Below, in pieces: positions 16,360 through 24,478 of a stretch of DNA of 64,000 bases. How positions within the stretch are numbered: the first letter of the stretch is position 1; each line of letters opens with the position of its first letter. Under the pieces are notes generated by a model. It made no database searches. It was not told the DNA's origin and saw nothing but the letters and a program-made list of their open reading frames with translations. Source of the stretch: an uncultured Flavobacterium sp. (GTDB lineage Bacteria; Bacteroidota; Bacteroidia; Flavobacteriales; Flavobacteriaceae); assembly GCA_934636265.1 (NCBI GenBank), contig CAKUAD010000007.1, forward strand, positions 1 to 64,000. The letters are read 5' to 3'. Position numbers and translations under genes: made by a program.

Positions 16360-17643
16360 TTACTGATCTTGCAGGCGAAATTCAACCCTGCGGTTTTGGG
16401 CTTTTTGGGCCGGCGTTGCGTTTTTGTTAAGTGGCTGACTCTCGCCTTTTCCGCTGCTGGACAGCAGGTTTTCCGGCAGGCCAAATTCATTGACCAAGGC
16501 GCGCTTTACCGACGCTGCCCGCTTTTGTGACAGCGTCAGATTGTTGGCATCGTTGCCGTCACTGTCGGTGTGACCGATAATCTGCACTGGCTTTTTTAAA
16601 CCGGACAGGGTTTGCGCCACCTCTTTAAGGACAGCGTATGAATTGGGTCGGATAACATCCGAATTGACATCAAAAAAAATATTGTGCGTGACAAACGGCT
16701 TCCCCTGCGCGATACTGCGCGGATTCTCGGCTCCGGTAGCCAGCCTGAAGTTTGAAAAAAACATCCGGGTTTCCTGAACAAAATAGTTTTGTAGCAGGAA
16801 TGACAGTACGTAAGGATTGGCCGAGATAAAAAAATCGGTGTTTTCCATTACGGGTTCTTTGTTGATCCAGACGGACAGCTGTCTCCCGGAACGCTTCATG
16901 CTGATTCTCGCCTTGTACAATCCCGCCTGCGGAAGCCAGCTAAAAAATTTAAACTCATTGTCCGGGCTTACCTGTTCGTTGTTTCGTTTAACGGCATAGC
17001 CTCCCAAGCCTGTTTTGGGCCATTGCGATACCGGGCTGATGTGAACCAAGCTGCTGTTGTCCAGATACGGATCAGCCAAGGCGCCTGCCTGCGAATGATC
17101 CAGGAAGCGCACCTCCAGCGTCCCGGCTACATCGTTTGGCGTATAGACGTCAAACTCCAGGGTAAAATTCGCGGAAAGCGCTTTAAGGTCGATCGGATAA
17201 AAACTTCCGCCTTTTACCTCGAGCCATGGCTGGCCGTCAATTGTTGCAAGTGCAAGGTCGGCCTGATCGTATGCGCCCCACCGCTTGATGGAACCGTCGG
17301 AAAAATCATCATAGAAAAGCAAATCGGGCGCGGGGGTAAAGCCAAAATTCTTGTAAGCGGAATAATCGGTATTCCCCCTGGCATCGGTGGGCGTTTTGGC
17401 TGCGTCATAGGCACCTTTGGCATCGGGCGACTTTTTGGCTTGTTTGCCTTTTTTCTCTTTCTTTTTAAAAACCGATGACAAACCTTCCTCGAGCTTGTCC
17501 AGCCCTTTGTCGATGGTTTGGTCGGCTTTGCTGTTGGTGCGGTCCTGCGCCTTTTGTCGGGTCACTTCCCGTGCGTCGATGATTTGCGCTTCCAGTTGGA
17601 AACCGGTAAACAATATTCCAACCACTATCAGAATCCTTTTCAT
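16360..17643 (-). CDS. OmpA-domain outer-membrane protein
   Basis: A 427-residue protein: signal peptide (MKRILIVVGILFTGFQLEAQ), a Lys-rich low-complexity linker (KKKEKKGKQAKKSPDAKG), a central concanavalin-like beta-sandwich (about 110-300, DLLFYDDFSDGSIKRWG ... ARISMKRSGRQLSVWINKEP) and a C-terminal OmpA peptidoglycan-binding domain with IIGHTDSDGNDANNLTLSQKR and NRRVEFRL. It would link the outer membrane or a surface ligand to peptidoglycan. First gene of the minus-strand surface group, 17 bases before the tail-fibre-like gene. Confidence 0.85.
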   Translation of the reverse strand: MKRILIVVGILFTGFQLEAQIIDAREVTRQKAQDRTNSKADQTIDKGLDKLEEGLSSVFKKKEKKGKQAKKSPDAKGAYDAAKTPTDARGNTDYSAYKNFGFTPAPDLLFYDDFSDGSIKRWGAYDQADLALATIDGQPWLEVKGGSFYPIDLKALSANFTLEFDVYTPNDVAGTLEVRFLDHSQAGALADPYLDNSSLVHISPVSQWPKTGLGGYAVKRNNEQVSPDNEFKFFSWLPQAGLYKARISMKRSGRQLSVWINKEPVMENTDFFISANPYVLSFLLQNYFVQETRMFFSNFRLATGAENPRSIAQGKPFVTHNIFFDVNSDVIRPNSYAVLKEVAQTLSGLKKPVQIIGHTDSDGNDANNLTLSQKRAASVKRALVNEFGLPENLLSSSGKGESQPLNKNATPAQKAQNRRVEFRLQDQ

Positions 17644-17738
17644 AAGTTATTCATTATTAGACAGTCCAAAGATCTCAAGTGCCGATTTGCCGCAAAAGAG
17701 GGAATCTCCCCTATTTAAAAATCAGGGTTTTCCCTTGC

Positions 17739-17769
17739 TTTGTGAGTTACATCGCATTGCGTATATTTA
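17739..17769 (+). promoter_or_regulatory. Promoter TTTG-N19-TATATTTA
   Basis: TTTG at 17739-17742, 19 bases, then TATATTTA at 17762-17769 (one mismatch to TAnnTTTG). It lies 40 bases before the ATG at 17810. Confidence 0.5.
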
Positions 17770-17809
17770 CCAAACGTTAACCAAGTACTTTTTACAAAGA
17801 CACAAAAGC

Positions 17810-18190
17810 ATGGCCTTGCGGTTCTCCTACAATCAGTCCCACTCCAAACGATTGCTGACCATCGGCCTGCTGCAAATCCTGTTGGGTACGGCAGCGTTAT
17901 TTACAGGACCGTCAATACTTACATACTTTTTGGGCATTGGCGCATTCTATGTATTTGATTATTTTTACAAGCGCAACCGGCCTTACGTTAGTATGGAGGG
18001 TGAAAGGATTGCGGTAGACCAGTTTTTTCGCGTCAAAACCGCAAACATCGGTGAGGCATCGGTGACTTATTTTGCAGGCGATTATAAAATTACAACGCCC
18101 GATGCCGTCTTTGTCATCAACACCAACCTGCTTGATCCCAATTCATTGCCGGAGCTTAAAGCGGCACTCGCCCCCTACTTAATTGAATGA
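17810..18190 (+). CDS. Small hypothetical membrane protein, PH-like
   Basis: A 126-residue protein with two adjacent membrane helices (LLTIGLLQILLGTAALFT and ILTYFLGIGAFYVFDYFY) followed by a soluble strand-rich region (PYVSMEGERIAVDQFF, EASVTYFAGDYKITTPDA) and a C-terminal helix LPELKAALAPYL. The order is that of small bacterial PH-domain membrane proteins. A much longer open frame upstream (from 17417) runs antisense to the OmpA gene and is not used; the promoter at 17739-17769 supports the ATG at 17810. Confidence 0.6.
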   Translation: MALRFSYNQSHSKRLLTIGLLQILLGTAALFTGPSILTYFLGIGAFYVFDYFYKRNRPYVSMEGERIAVDQFFRVKTANIGEASVTYFAGDYKITTPDAVFVINTNLLDPNSLPELKAALAPYLIE

Positions 18191-18209
18191 ACCCAAAAAA
18201 AACAGACCT

Positions 18210-18311
18210 ATGTTTAACGTATCCATATTCTTGTGGCAATCCCTTCATATTGCAGTAATCATACTGGCAGTGGTGCTTATTGTACGCTACAACCAACAGC
18301 GTAAATCGTAA
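18210..18311 (+). CDS. 33-residue single-helix membrane protein
   Basis: A short frame starting ATG at 18210 and ending TAA 18309-18311. It reads MFNVSIFLWQSLHIAVIILA and continues with VVLIVRYNQQRKS: one hydrophobic helix followed by a basic tail, a classic small membrane protein with the basic end in the cytosol. It lies 19 bases after the gene at 17810 and 78 before the one at 18390. No family is known to me; the reality of the gene rests on composition only. Confidence 0.4.
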   Translation: MFNVSIFLWQSLHIAVIILAVVLIVRYNQQRKS

Positions 18312-18389
18312 GTATCCCGAGGGTCCTTGGTGAATCGTCAGGGAAAACGCGGTTGTTTTTTGATTATTTTTCAACGAAATCAGTTCAAG

Positions 18390-18689
18390 ATGAAACACTT
18401 GTATTTTTTGTTGGCTTTTTGTCTGTACTTCACCGCACAGGCGCAACGGACCAACCTGGAGGATCACATCCAAAATATCACAAACCGGTCGGAACATCTT
18501 AAAGATGCACCGCTCACCGTTTACCTGAACAACCAATTGGTTCAAAAGCTCGATGAGTATGAGGTGGAACTGGACCAGTTGCGCATGCGGATTGAACTCA
18601 CCGACGATCACGATCAAGAAAAAGACCACGTGGTAATCCGCATCAACGCCAAAGCCTATAAAGTAGAACCTGAAAAAATACCGCAATGA
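18390..18689 (+). CDS. Small secreted hypothetical protein
   Basis: A 99-residue exported protein: signal peptide MKHLYFLLAFCLYFTAQAQ, then a charged helical part (NLEDHIQNITNRSEHLKD, QKLDEYEVELDQLRMRIEL) and a short strand DHVVIRINAKAYKVEP. Start set to ATG 18390 because only it gives a signal peptide. Its stop overlaps the start of the repeat protein at 18686 by 4 bases (ATGA), so the two are made together. Function unknown. Confidence 0.6.
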   Translation: MKHLYFLLAFCLYFTAQAQRTNLEDHIQNITNRSEHLKDAPLTVYLNNQLVQKLDEYEVELDQLRMRIELTDDHDQEKDHVVIRINAKAYKVEPEKIPQ

Positions 18690-19012
18690 GACTTATTTTC
18701 TTACTGTTGTTTCTTCCGATGATCGCCAAGGCCCAAAAAGTATTCTCGGTTGATTACGCCAGCCAGGCCGATGTCAAAATATTTGTAGTTGATTATGAGA
18801 GCCAGGCTGATCTGAAAGTCTTTAAGGTAAAATATGAAAGCCAGGCCGGCAAAAACGACGGAAAATGGTTTTTTACACAATACCAAAGCCAAGCTGATAA
18901 GACCGTGTTCTTTGTTGACTATGAAAGTCAGGCTGATCTGAAAATCTTTTTTGTGGCATATGAAAGTCAGGCGGGCTGGATAAAAGCTGCCAAAAAGCCG
19001 TTGCTTTATTAG
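18686..19012 (+). CDS. Secreted YxSQA-repeat protein (DUF6150-like)
   Basis: A 108-residue protein with a signal peptide (MRLIFLLLFLPMIAKAQ) and six short repeats of about 13-16 residues with the core Y-x-S-Q-A-[DG]: DYASQAD, DYESQAD, KYESQAG, QYQSQAD, DYESQAD, AYESQAG, each followed by a hydrophobic strand such as KIFVV or KVFKV. Such evenly spaced strands suggest a small solenoid or fibre. The family is known only as an uncharacterised group. It is translationally coupled to the 99-residue secreted protein before it. Confidence 0.75.
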   Translation: MRLIFLLLFLPMIAKAQKVFSVDYASQADVKIFVVDYESQADLKVFKVKYESQAGKNDGKWFFTQYQSQADKTVFFVDYESQADLKIFFVAYESQAGWIKAAKKPLLY

Positions 19013-19110
19013 CGTCGCCCGATGCGGTTGCTATGACTTCAATCATAAATTGCGGGCGATAGTCTGGTTAACTTGCGTGTTGAAATCGCCCATTGGCTAA
19101 ACATTAGATC

Positions 19111-19515
19111 ATGAAGACGCTCACACTTTTGGCAATATTGGCCCTGATTTTAAGCTGCAACCATAAACACCCGGCCGAGGCCAAAAAACCGGCAATCGAA
19201 CGCAATCAGGGAAACAAATGGCAGGTTAATCAACAAATGAAGCCGTTTATCCTGCAAGGCGAAAAACTCGTTAACGACTACATCACCCACAACGACACTG
19301 ACTACAAAACCCTGGCGGCAAATCTCTCAGTGCAAAACGATCAGCTTATTGAGAGTTGCACCATGAAGGGAAAAAGCCATGACGAGTTGCACAAGTGGCT
19401 GCATCCGCACCTGCAACTCGTAAAAAAACTGGAGGGAGCAGGCCAGGCGGAATCGCAGGAAATTGTCGTCGGCCTTGAGCAATCCTACCGCGATTACCAT
19501 CAATATTTTGAGTGA
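19111..19515 (+). CDS. Hypothetical lipoprotein
   Basis: A 134-residue protein whose start MKTLTLLAILALILSC is a lipoprotein signal with Cys16 at the lipobox. The mature part is helical (MKPFILQGEKLVNDYI, HDELHKWLHPHLQLVKKLEG, VVGLEQSYRDYHQYF) and His-rich in the middle, resembling small four-helix proteins. No family recognised. Confidence 0.65.
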   Translation: MKTLTLLAILALILSCNHKHPAEAKKPAIERNQGNKWQVNQQMKPFILQGEKLVNDYITHNDTDYKTLAANLSVQNDQLIESCTMKGKSHDELHKWLHPHLQLVKKLEGAGQAESQEIVVGLEQSYRDYHQYFE

Positions 19516-19667
19516 CGGAAAGCCCTGACACCCGGCACTTCTTTTATGCCTGGCTTCCGGATTGTGTCAAGTACTTTGTGACAAAAAAAAATGTCACGAA
19601 AACTTTGTCACAGAATATTTCAATTGTTCCACAACGCAGCAAAGGATAGTTGAGAATAGCTTCCGGT

Positions 19668-19698
19668 TTTGCCACGCGTTATTTAATTGATATATTAG
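19668..19698 (+). promoter_or_regulatory. Promoter TTTG-N19-TATATTAG
   Basis: TTTG at 19668-19671, 19 bases, then TATATTAG at 19691-19698. The -7 region AATTGATATATTAG is identical over 14 bases to that of the gene at 60220. Confidence 0.55.
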
Positions 19699-19755
19699 AT
19701 GCCCAAACGGGATCGCCAGGAATGGCAATAAGATGATCTCGGGCGACGAACCCGT

Positions 19756-22251
19756 ATGGAGCAAAACATTCTTACCGGCCTTACCGACAGTCAGGTTTTG
19801 GCATCGCAAAAAAAGTACGGTTACAACCGGATGGATCCGCCGCAAAAAAGCGGGGCGCTCCAATTGGTTTTGGATATTATCCGCGAGCCCATGCTGATTT
19901 TGCTGTTCGCCATCTCCATCATTTACCTGCTTGTTGGTGATTACGGCGAGGCGTTGTTTATGTTTTTTGCCATTGTCGCAGTTTCGGCCATCTCCTTTTA
20001 TCAGGACAACCGGAGCAAAAAAGCGCTCGAAGCTTTGGAAAAGCTCAACGAACCGCTAAGTTCGGTCATCCGCAATGGCCGTACCGTACAAATCCCGACG
20101 CATGAAATTGCCGTGGGCGATCTTTGCGTTATCCATGAAGGGCGGATGATCAATGCCGATGGCAAAATTGTGCAGTCGAATGATTTTTCAGTCAATGAAG
20201 CATCGCTTACCGGCGAGAGCCATTCCGTCTTTAAAACCTCCGACAACCCGGTATACAGCGGAACCGTTGCGGTTTCAGGATCGGCAGTGTTCAAGGTGAC
20301 GCACATCGGCCAGCACACCCGCTTGGGCAAAATCGGGACTTCGCTTGGTGAAATCAAGTCTGAAATTTCGCCACTGCAAACGCAGATTTCCAACTTTGTC
20401 AAAAAGATGGCCGCTATCGGGATCGTGGTATTTGCGCTGGTGTGTGTTTACAATTATGTGCAAACCCGGAATTTGGCCGAGAGCCTTTTAAGCGGACTTA
20501 CCCTGGCCATGTCGGTACTGCCGGAGGAGATTCCCGTTGCCTTTACGACGTTCATGGCTATCGGGGCCTGGAAGCTGATGCAGGACGGCATCATCATCAA
20601 AAAAAGCAGCGTGGTCGAGACTTTGGGCAGTACGACCGTCATCTGTACCGATAAAACCGGAACGATCACCCAAAACACCATGCACCTGCGCCATCTGTAT
20701 GATCACGCTACGCAAAAGGTGTACGATGAAGCTGAATTTAAAGAAAGTCATCTCTCGCAACTGATTGAATACGCCATGTGGAGCAGCGAGCCCGAACCGT
20801 TTGACCCTATGGAAAAAACGCTGCACCGCATCTATTTGCAAACGCAAAAAAATGACAGGCGCCCGTACTTTTCGATGTTTTACGAATACCCGCTGGATGG
20901 GACGCCACCCATGATGACACACGTCTTTCGGGATGCCGACGCAAACCAAATCATTGCCGCCAAGGGTGCGCCCGAAGCAATTTTGCAGGTTTCTTCGCTT
21001 AGCGATGCCCAAGCCGCTTCCGTCCGAACTGCCATCCGCAATTTTGGGGAGAAAGGCTACCGCGTGCTGGGCGTGGCCCAAGGCGATTTTGACGGTTCGG
21101 AGTTTCCTGCAAGACAACAGGATCTGAGTTTTTCATTCCTTGGCCTTGTGGTGTTTCACGATCCGCCAAAACCGGGAATCCGCGACGTTTTTGATCATAT
21201 CTACAAAGCCGGCATCAAGGTAAAAGTCATTACCGGCGACAACGTCCACACCACCAAAAGCATTGCGCATCAGGCGGGCATTACAGGCGTGGATGAAACC
21301 ATCCAAGGCCATGAAATCCTGGAACTCCCGGCTGCCGACGTGGCAAAGGTCGCAAATGACAAAGTGCTGTTTACCCGAATGTTCCCCGAAGCTAAACTGG
21401 CGGTAGTCAACGCGCTCAAGCATAATGGCGAAGTGGTGGCCATGTTGGGCGACGGCGTCAACGATGCGCCTGCACTCAAGGCGGCCAACATTGGCGTGGC
21501 CATGGGCACCAAGGGAACCGAGATTGCAAAAGCCGCTGCGGCGCTGGTCATCACCAATGACGATCTGGACAAACTCATTGCGGGAATCGCGGCGGGGCGC
21601 AGGATTTACGCCAACATCAAAAAAGCGGTCCAATACATCATTTCAATCCACATCCCGATTATCCTGACGGTATCGCTGCCGCTGTTTCTGGGCTGGAAGT
21701 TTCCACAGATTTTCACACCGGTACACGTCATATTCCTGGAATTGATCATGGGCCCAACGTGCTCTATCGTGTATGAAAATGAACCGATGGAAAAAAACTC
21801 CATGGAGCAGCCGCCGCGCAAAATGACCGACACTTTCCTGAACTGGCGCGAGCTGTCCCTAACGATTGTGCAAGGCTTGGTGATTACGGCCGGCGTGCTG
21901 TTTGCCTACCAGCTCATGGCAACTTCCGGCGCATCGGAAACCCTTACGCGATCGATGGTTTTTACGACACTGATTTTTGCCAACATTTTCCTGAGCCTGA
22001 CCAATCGCTCGTTTTATTACAGCCTTGTAGACAGTTTTAAAAACCGTAACATGCTTTTTGCGGCGGTGATCGGGCTCACACTGTTGATGCTGTTCGCTAT
22101 TTTGTATGTGACGCCGGTGGCCGAATTCTTTAAGGTTGGTCCGCTAAACGGCACACAACTCGGGCAGGCACTTGCCATTGCGGCTGTGTCAGTTTTGTGG
22201 TTTGAAGGTTACAAGCTGATCAAACGCCATAAAGCGCGCGGCATCAAATAA
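19756..22251 (+). CDS. P2-type cation-transporting ATPase
   Basis: An 831-residue P-type ATPase. Order: N-terminal cation ATPase domain, TM1-2, actuator domain with LTGES (152-155 = TGES), TM3-4 with PEEIP at 256-260 in TM4, phosphorylation motif DKTGTITQN with Asp299, nucleotide-binding domain with KGAPE, hinge GDGVNDAPALK, and about six C-terminal membrane helices. The overall layout is of P2 (Ca2+/Mn2+-type) pumps. The TM4 motif reads PEEIP rather than the PEGLP of SERCA, a variant found in bacterial P2 pumps of uncertain ion choice. Encoded alone behind a clear promoter. Confidence 0.92.
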   Translation: MEQNILTGLTDSQVLASQKKYGYNRMDPPQKSGALQLVLDIIREPMLILLFAISIIYLLVGDYGEALFMFFAIVAVSAISFYQDNRSKKALEALEKLNEPLSSVIRNGRTVQIPTHEIAVGDLCVIHEGRMINADGKIVQSNDFSVNEASLTGESHSVFKTSDNPVYSGTVAVSGSAVFKVTHIGQHTRLGKIGTSLGEIKSEISPLQTQISNFVKKMAAIGIVVFALVCVYNYVQTRNLAESLLSGLTLAMSVLPEEIPVAFTTFMAIGAWKLMQDGIIIKKSSVVETLGSTTVICTDKTGTITQNTMHLRHLYDHATQKVYDEAEFKESHLSQLIEYAMWSSEPEPFDPMEKTLHRIYLQTQKNDRRPYFSMFYEYPLDGTPPMMTHVFRDADANQIIAAKGAPEAILQVSSLSDAQAASVRTAIRNFGEKGYRVLGVAQGDFDGSEFPARQQDLSFSFLGLVVFHDPPKPGIRDVFDHIYKAGIKVKVITGDNVHTTKSIAHQAGITGVDETIQGHEILELPAADVAKVANDKVLFTRMFPEAKLAVVNALKHNGEVVAMLGDGVNDAPALKAANIGVAMGTKGTEIAKAAAALVITNDDLDKLIAGIAAGRRIYANIKKAVQYIISIHIPIILTVSLPLFLGWKFPQIFTPVHVIFLELIMGPTCSIVYENEPMEKNSMEQPPRKMTDTFLNWRELSLTIVQGLVITAGVLFAYQLMATSGASETLTRSMVFTTLIFANIFLSLTNRSFYYSLVDSFKNRNMLFAAVIGLTLLMLFAILYVTPVAEFFKVGPLNGTQLGQALAIAAVSVLWFEGYKLIKRHKARGIK

Positions 22252-22310
22252 TTCGTATTTTTATCGCACTAAAATCGCCCGCCCGGCGTTAGGGTAGTCT
22301 GAGGAACAAA

Positions 22311-22784
22311 ATGTATAAAGCGCTGATTCTTTTATTATTGCTTGCAACTTCAATGCAGGCACAGCAATTGTCGGCAGCATCATTGGCAGTGACCGATGAG
22401 CACCGGTTGATTCAGGCGGCCGACGTTTTGGTATCTGACGGACGCGTACTTTTGGATGAAATTCCGTGCCTGCTGAACTTTGGCGACTTTAAGGTCCCGT
22501 TCCGCGTGAGTGTCATCTGTCAACAAAAAGCGTTTCAGGAATTGGGCGTCGATACGATCAACCACATCATCCTGCAGGCCTACCACAAAGGACGCAGCAC
22601 CATTGATCCTGATTTCCAGTACCTGCCTTCCGAGATCAAGATGTCGTACAACCCCATGCTCAAAGACTGGAGCCTCACCCATTCCTTTACGTACCGCGAC
22701 ACCAGCGGAAATGAAAAATCACACCTGCTCGCGATGGACTTTGACGCCAATGGTCAATTTCGTACCATGAAGCGGGTTTACTGA
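22311..22784 (+). CDS. Secreted hypothetical protein
   Basis: A 157-residue protein with a signal peptide (MYKALILLLLLATSMQAQ) and a mature part of unknown family, with two Cys (LDEIPCLLNFG and VSVICQQKAF) and strand-rich C-terminal half (LTHSFTYRDTSGNEK, LLAMDFDANGQFRTM). No recognised domain. It is followed 23 bases later by the SMR transporter. Confidence 0.55.
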   Translation: MYKALILLLLLATSMQAQQLSAASLAVTDEHRLIQAADVLVSDGRVLLDEIPCLLNFGDFKVPFRVSVICQQKAFQELGVDTINHIILQAYHKGRSTIDPDFQYLPSEIKMSYNPMLKDWSLTHSFTYRDTSGNEKSHLLAMDFDANGQFRTMKRVY

Positions 22785-22807
22785 AAAGGTTTTTGGATAT
22801 TTGCGCA

Positions 22808-23134
22808 ATGACTTGGATTTTGCTGATCATTGCCGGACTATTTGAAGTTGGATTTGCCTTTTGTCTGGGCAAGGCCAAGGAAACCACTGGGATGACCATG
22901 TATGGCTGGTATGCCGGATTCTTGGTCGCGCTCACCATCAGCATGGCGCTTTTGGTACGCGCGACGCAATCGCTCCCGATTGGCACGGCTTACGCAGTAT
23001 GGACCGGGATAGGCGCCGTGGGAACCGTACTGGTGGGTATCTTTGTATTTAGAGATCCCGTGACTTTTTGGAGGATATTTTTTATCACCACCCTGATTGC
23101 CTCCATTATCGGACTTAAAGTAGTATCACAATGA
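22808..23134 (+). CDS. SMR family exporter (SugE/Gdx-like)
   Basis: A 108-residue four-helix small multidrug resistance protein. Seen: MTWILLIIAGLFEVGFAFCL with the conserved membrane Glu of helix 1 (GLFEVGFA), the turn SLPIGTAYAVWTGIGAVGTV in helix 3 (family W-x-G), and a Gly-rich helix 4 end. Members act as dimers that exchange protons for guanidinium ions (Gdx) or quaternary ammonium drugs; which applies here cannot be told. ATG 22808 is chosen over 22793 because it matches the family start. Overlaps the DUF4256 gene by 4 bases. Confidence 0.88.
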   Translation: MTWILLIIAGLFEVGFAFCLGKAKETTGMTMYGWYAGFLVALTISMALLVRATQSLPIGTAYAVWTGIGAVGTVLVGIFVFRDPVTFWRIFFITTLIASIIGLKVVSQ

Positions 23135-23649
23135 AGGAATCGCTTTTGGACGTACTCAAAAACCGGTTTGACCGCCAGGACTGGCACCAGAATTATGAGT
23201 GGGCTGATGTTAAAAACCGCCTGACGCCACAACATCTGCACGTACTTGAGGCGATGGATCAAACCGGCGGGGAACCGGGCATCATCGCTACCGATGGAAA
23301 AAGATTCCTATTTGCCGACTGTTCACGCGAAAGTCCTGCAGGCCGTAGGAGCCTTTGTTATGACAAGACGGCGCTCGATGCCCGAAAGCAAAACAAACCC
23401 ATAGGTGATGCTGTCTCTGCCGCGGCCAGAATAGGAGCAAATTTGATGGATGAAGCCACCTACCTCCTGCTCCAGCAACGACATCCGGTTGATACCAAAA
23501 CATCCAGTTGGCTCGCTACACCCCATGACGTCCGAAGGTTGGGCGGTGCGCTTTTTGGCGACTGCCGATACGAAAAGGTGTTTGTTTATCACAACGGTGC
23601 CGACGCTTATTTTGCGGCGCGCGGATTCAGGGTGATGCTTTGGGTTTAA
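23131..23649 (+). CDS. DUF4256 family protein
   Basis: A 172-residue soluble protein of the DUF4256 family: EAMDQTGGEPGIIATDGKRF near the start, SLCYDKTALDARKQNKP in the middle, and the strongest part DTKTSSWLATPHDVRRLGGA with VFVYHNGADAYFAARGFRV at the end. Function unknown. It starts in the last codons of the SMR exporter gene, so the two are co-made, and its stop overlaps the convergent gene at 23646 by 4 bases. Confidence 0.85.
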   Translation: MKESLLDVLKNRFDRQDWHQNYEWADVKNRLTPQHLHVLEAMDQTGGEPGIIATDGKRFLFADCSRESPAGRRSLCYDKTALDARKQNKPIGDAVSAAARIGANLMDEATYLLLQQRHPVDTKTSSWLATPHDVRRLGGALFGDCRYEKVFVYHNGADAYFAARGFRVMLWV

Positions 23650-24287
23650 CGGTCTTTTTCCCTGAACACGGCCAACATTTTTGCAGACTCATCGTTGCGG
23701 TTGACGGCTTTTAAGGCTTGGGCAAACCGATAATAGTAAATGGCCTCCAGATTGGGCGAAACTTCAAACAATCGGGAGTACCACTTGGCCGCAAGGATAA
23801 GATCGCCGGAAAAAAAACGTTGGTTGGCAACCTTTTTCAACAAATCTACTGAGGTGTAACCCTTGTCCAAAACCCGTTCGTAGGTTGCAATCAAATCAAT
23901 ATCGACGGTCATGGTTGCCGTTTCATTGCGTTGTAAAAACGGCCTGGCAGGCACCCGGGCCGCAACCGGATTAAATGTTGCGGCAAAAAATGCGGGCTTA
24001 ACCGCCACTGGACTGGCTATGGTGTACGCCATGCGTCGCGGCGGCAATTTAGCGTATTTGGGCGTGACAGTGCGGGAGCAATTAGGGCCCATCGGGTGTT
24101 TACTAATCAAATCCGGATGAGTAACCCTATAAGTGGTTACGCGGCTACCAAAACTCATGTTGACTTTTTCCACCACCAGATAGTACGCAACCGGATCATC
24201 GCCAGTGTCAATATATACCGCCGGCCCCCTTAATTGCCCGCCGCAAATCAGGGGTACAAAAACCACTAGCCCAATAATCCATCTCAT
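23646..24287 (-). CDS. Secreted TPR-like protein, N-terminal part of an OmpA/PD40-type layout
   Basis: A 213-residue protein with a signal peptide (MRWIIGLVVFVPLICGG). A middle region of about 100 residues is Pro/Arg-rich and unlike known domains; the last 85 residues (YERVLDKGYTSVDLLKKVAN, LAAKWYSRLFEVSPNLEAIY, YYRFAQALKAVNRNDESAKM) form two or three TPR-like helix pairs. In flavobacteria the same TPR block opens large proteins with WD40-like and OmpA domains; here nothing follows, so it is either a short member or a truncated gene. The frame could also start at GTG 24290. Confidence 0.6.
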   Translation of the reverse strand: MRWIIGLVVFVPLICGGQLRGPAVYIDTGDDPVAYYLVVEKVNMSFGSRVTTYRVTHPDLISKHPMGPNCSRTVTPKYAKLPPRRMAYTIASPVAVKPAFFAATFNPVAARVPARPFLQRNETATMTVDIDLIATYERVLDKGYTSVDLLKKVANQRFFSGDLILAAKWYSRLFEVSPNLEAIYYYRFAQALKAVNRNDESAKMLAVFREKDR

Positions 24288-24478
24288 CACCTTTAGTTTA
24301 CTGCAAAATTATTTTGAACCGCAATCCCGCCCCACTTTTTACCGTAAAGAGCACCAAAAGTCGACAACCGGATTCGCGCCGGTCCTTTATCGGCAAAAAC
24401 CGACACAAAATCGAATCGGGCGTGCGCTTACAGGACAAACCGCCGGAATTGCTTACCTTCACGCCCTTGTTTGGAGTT

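Noticed and set aside
17417..17809. Long N-terminal extension of the gene at 17810
   Set aside because: Runs antisense to the OmpA gene and across a promoter; the ATG at 17810 fits the promoter at 17739-17769.
20488..21117. Long minus-strand open frame (209 codons) inside the P-type ATPase
   Set aside because: Antisense to a complete conserved enzyme; composition (many His, Arg, Phe) is that of a shadow frame.
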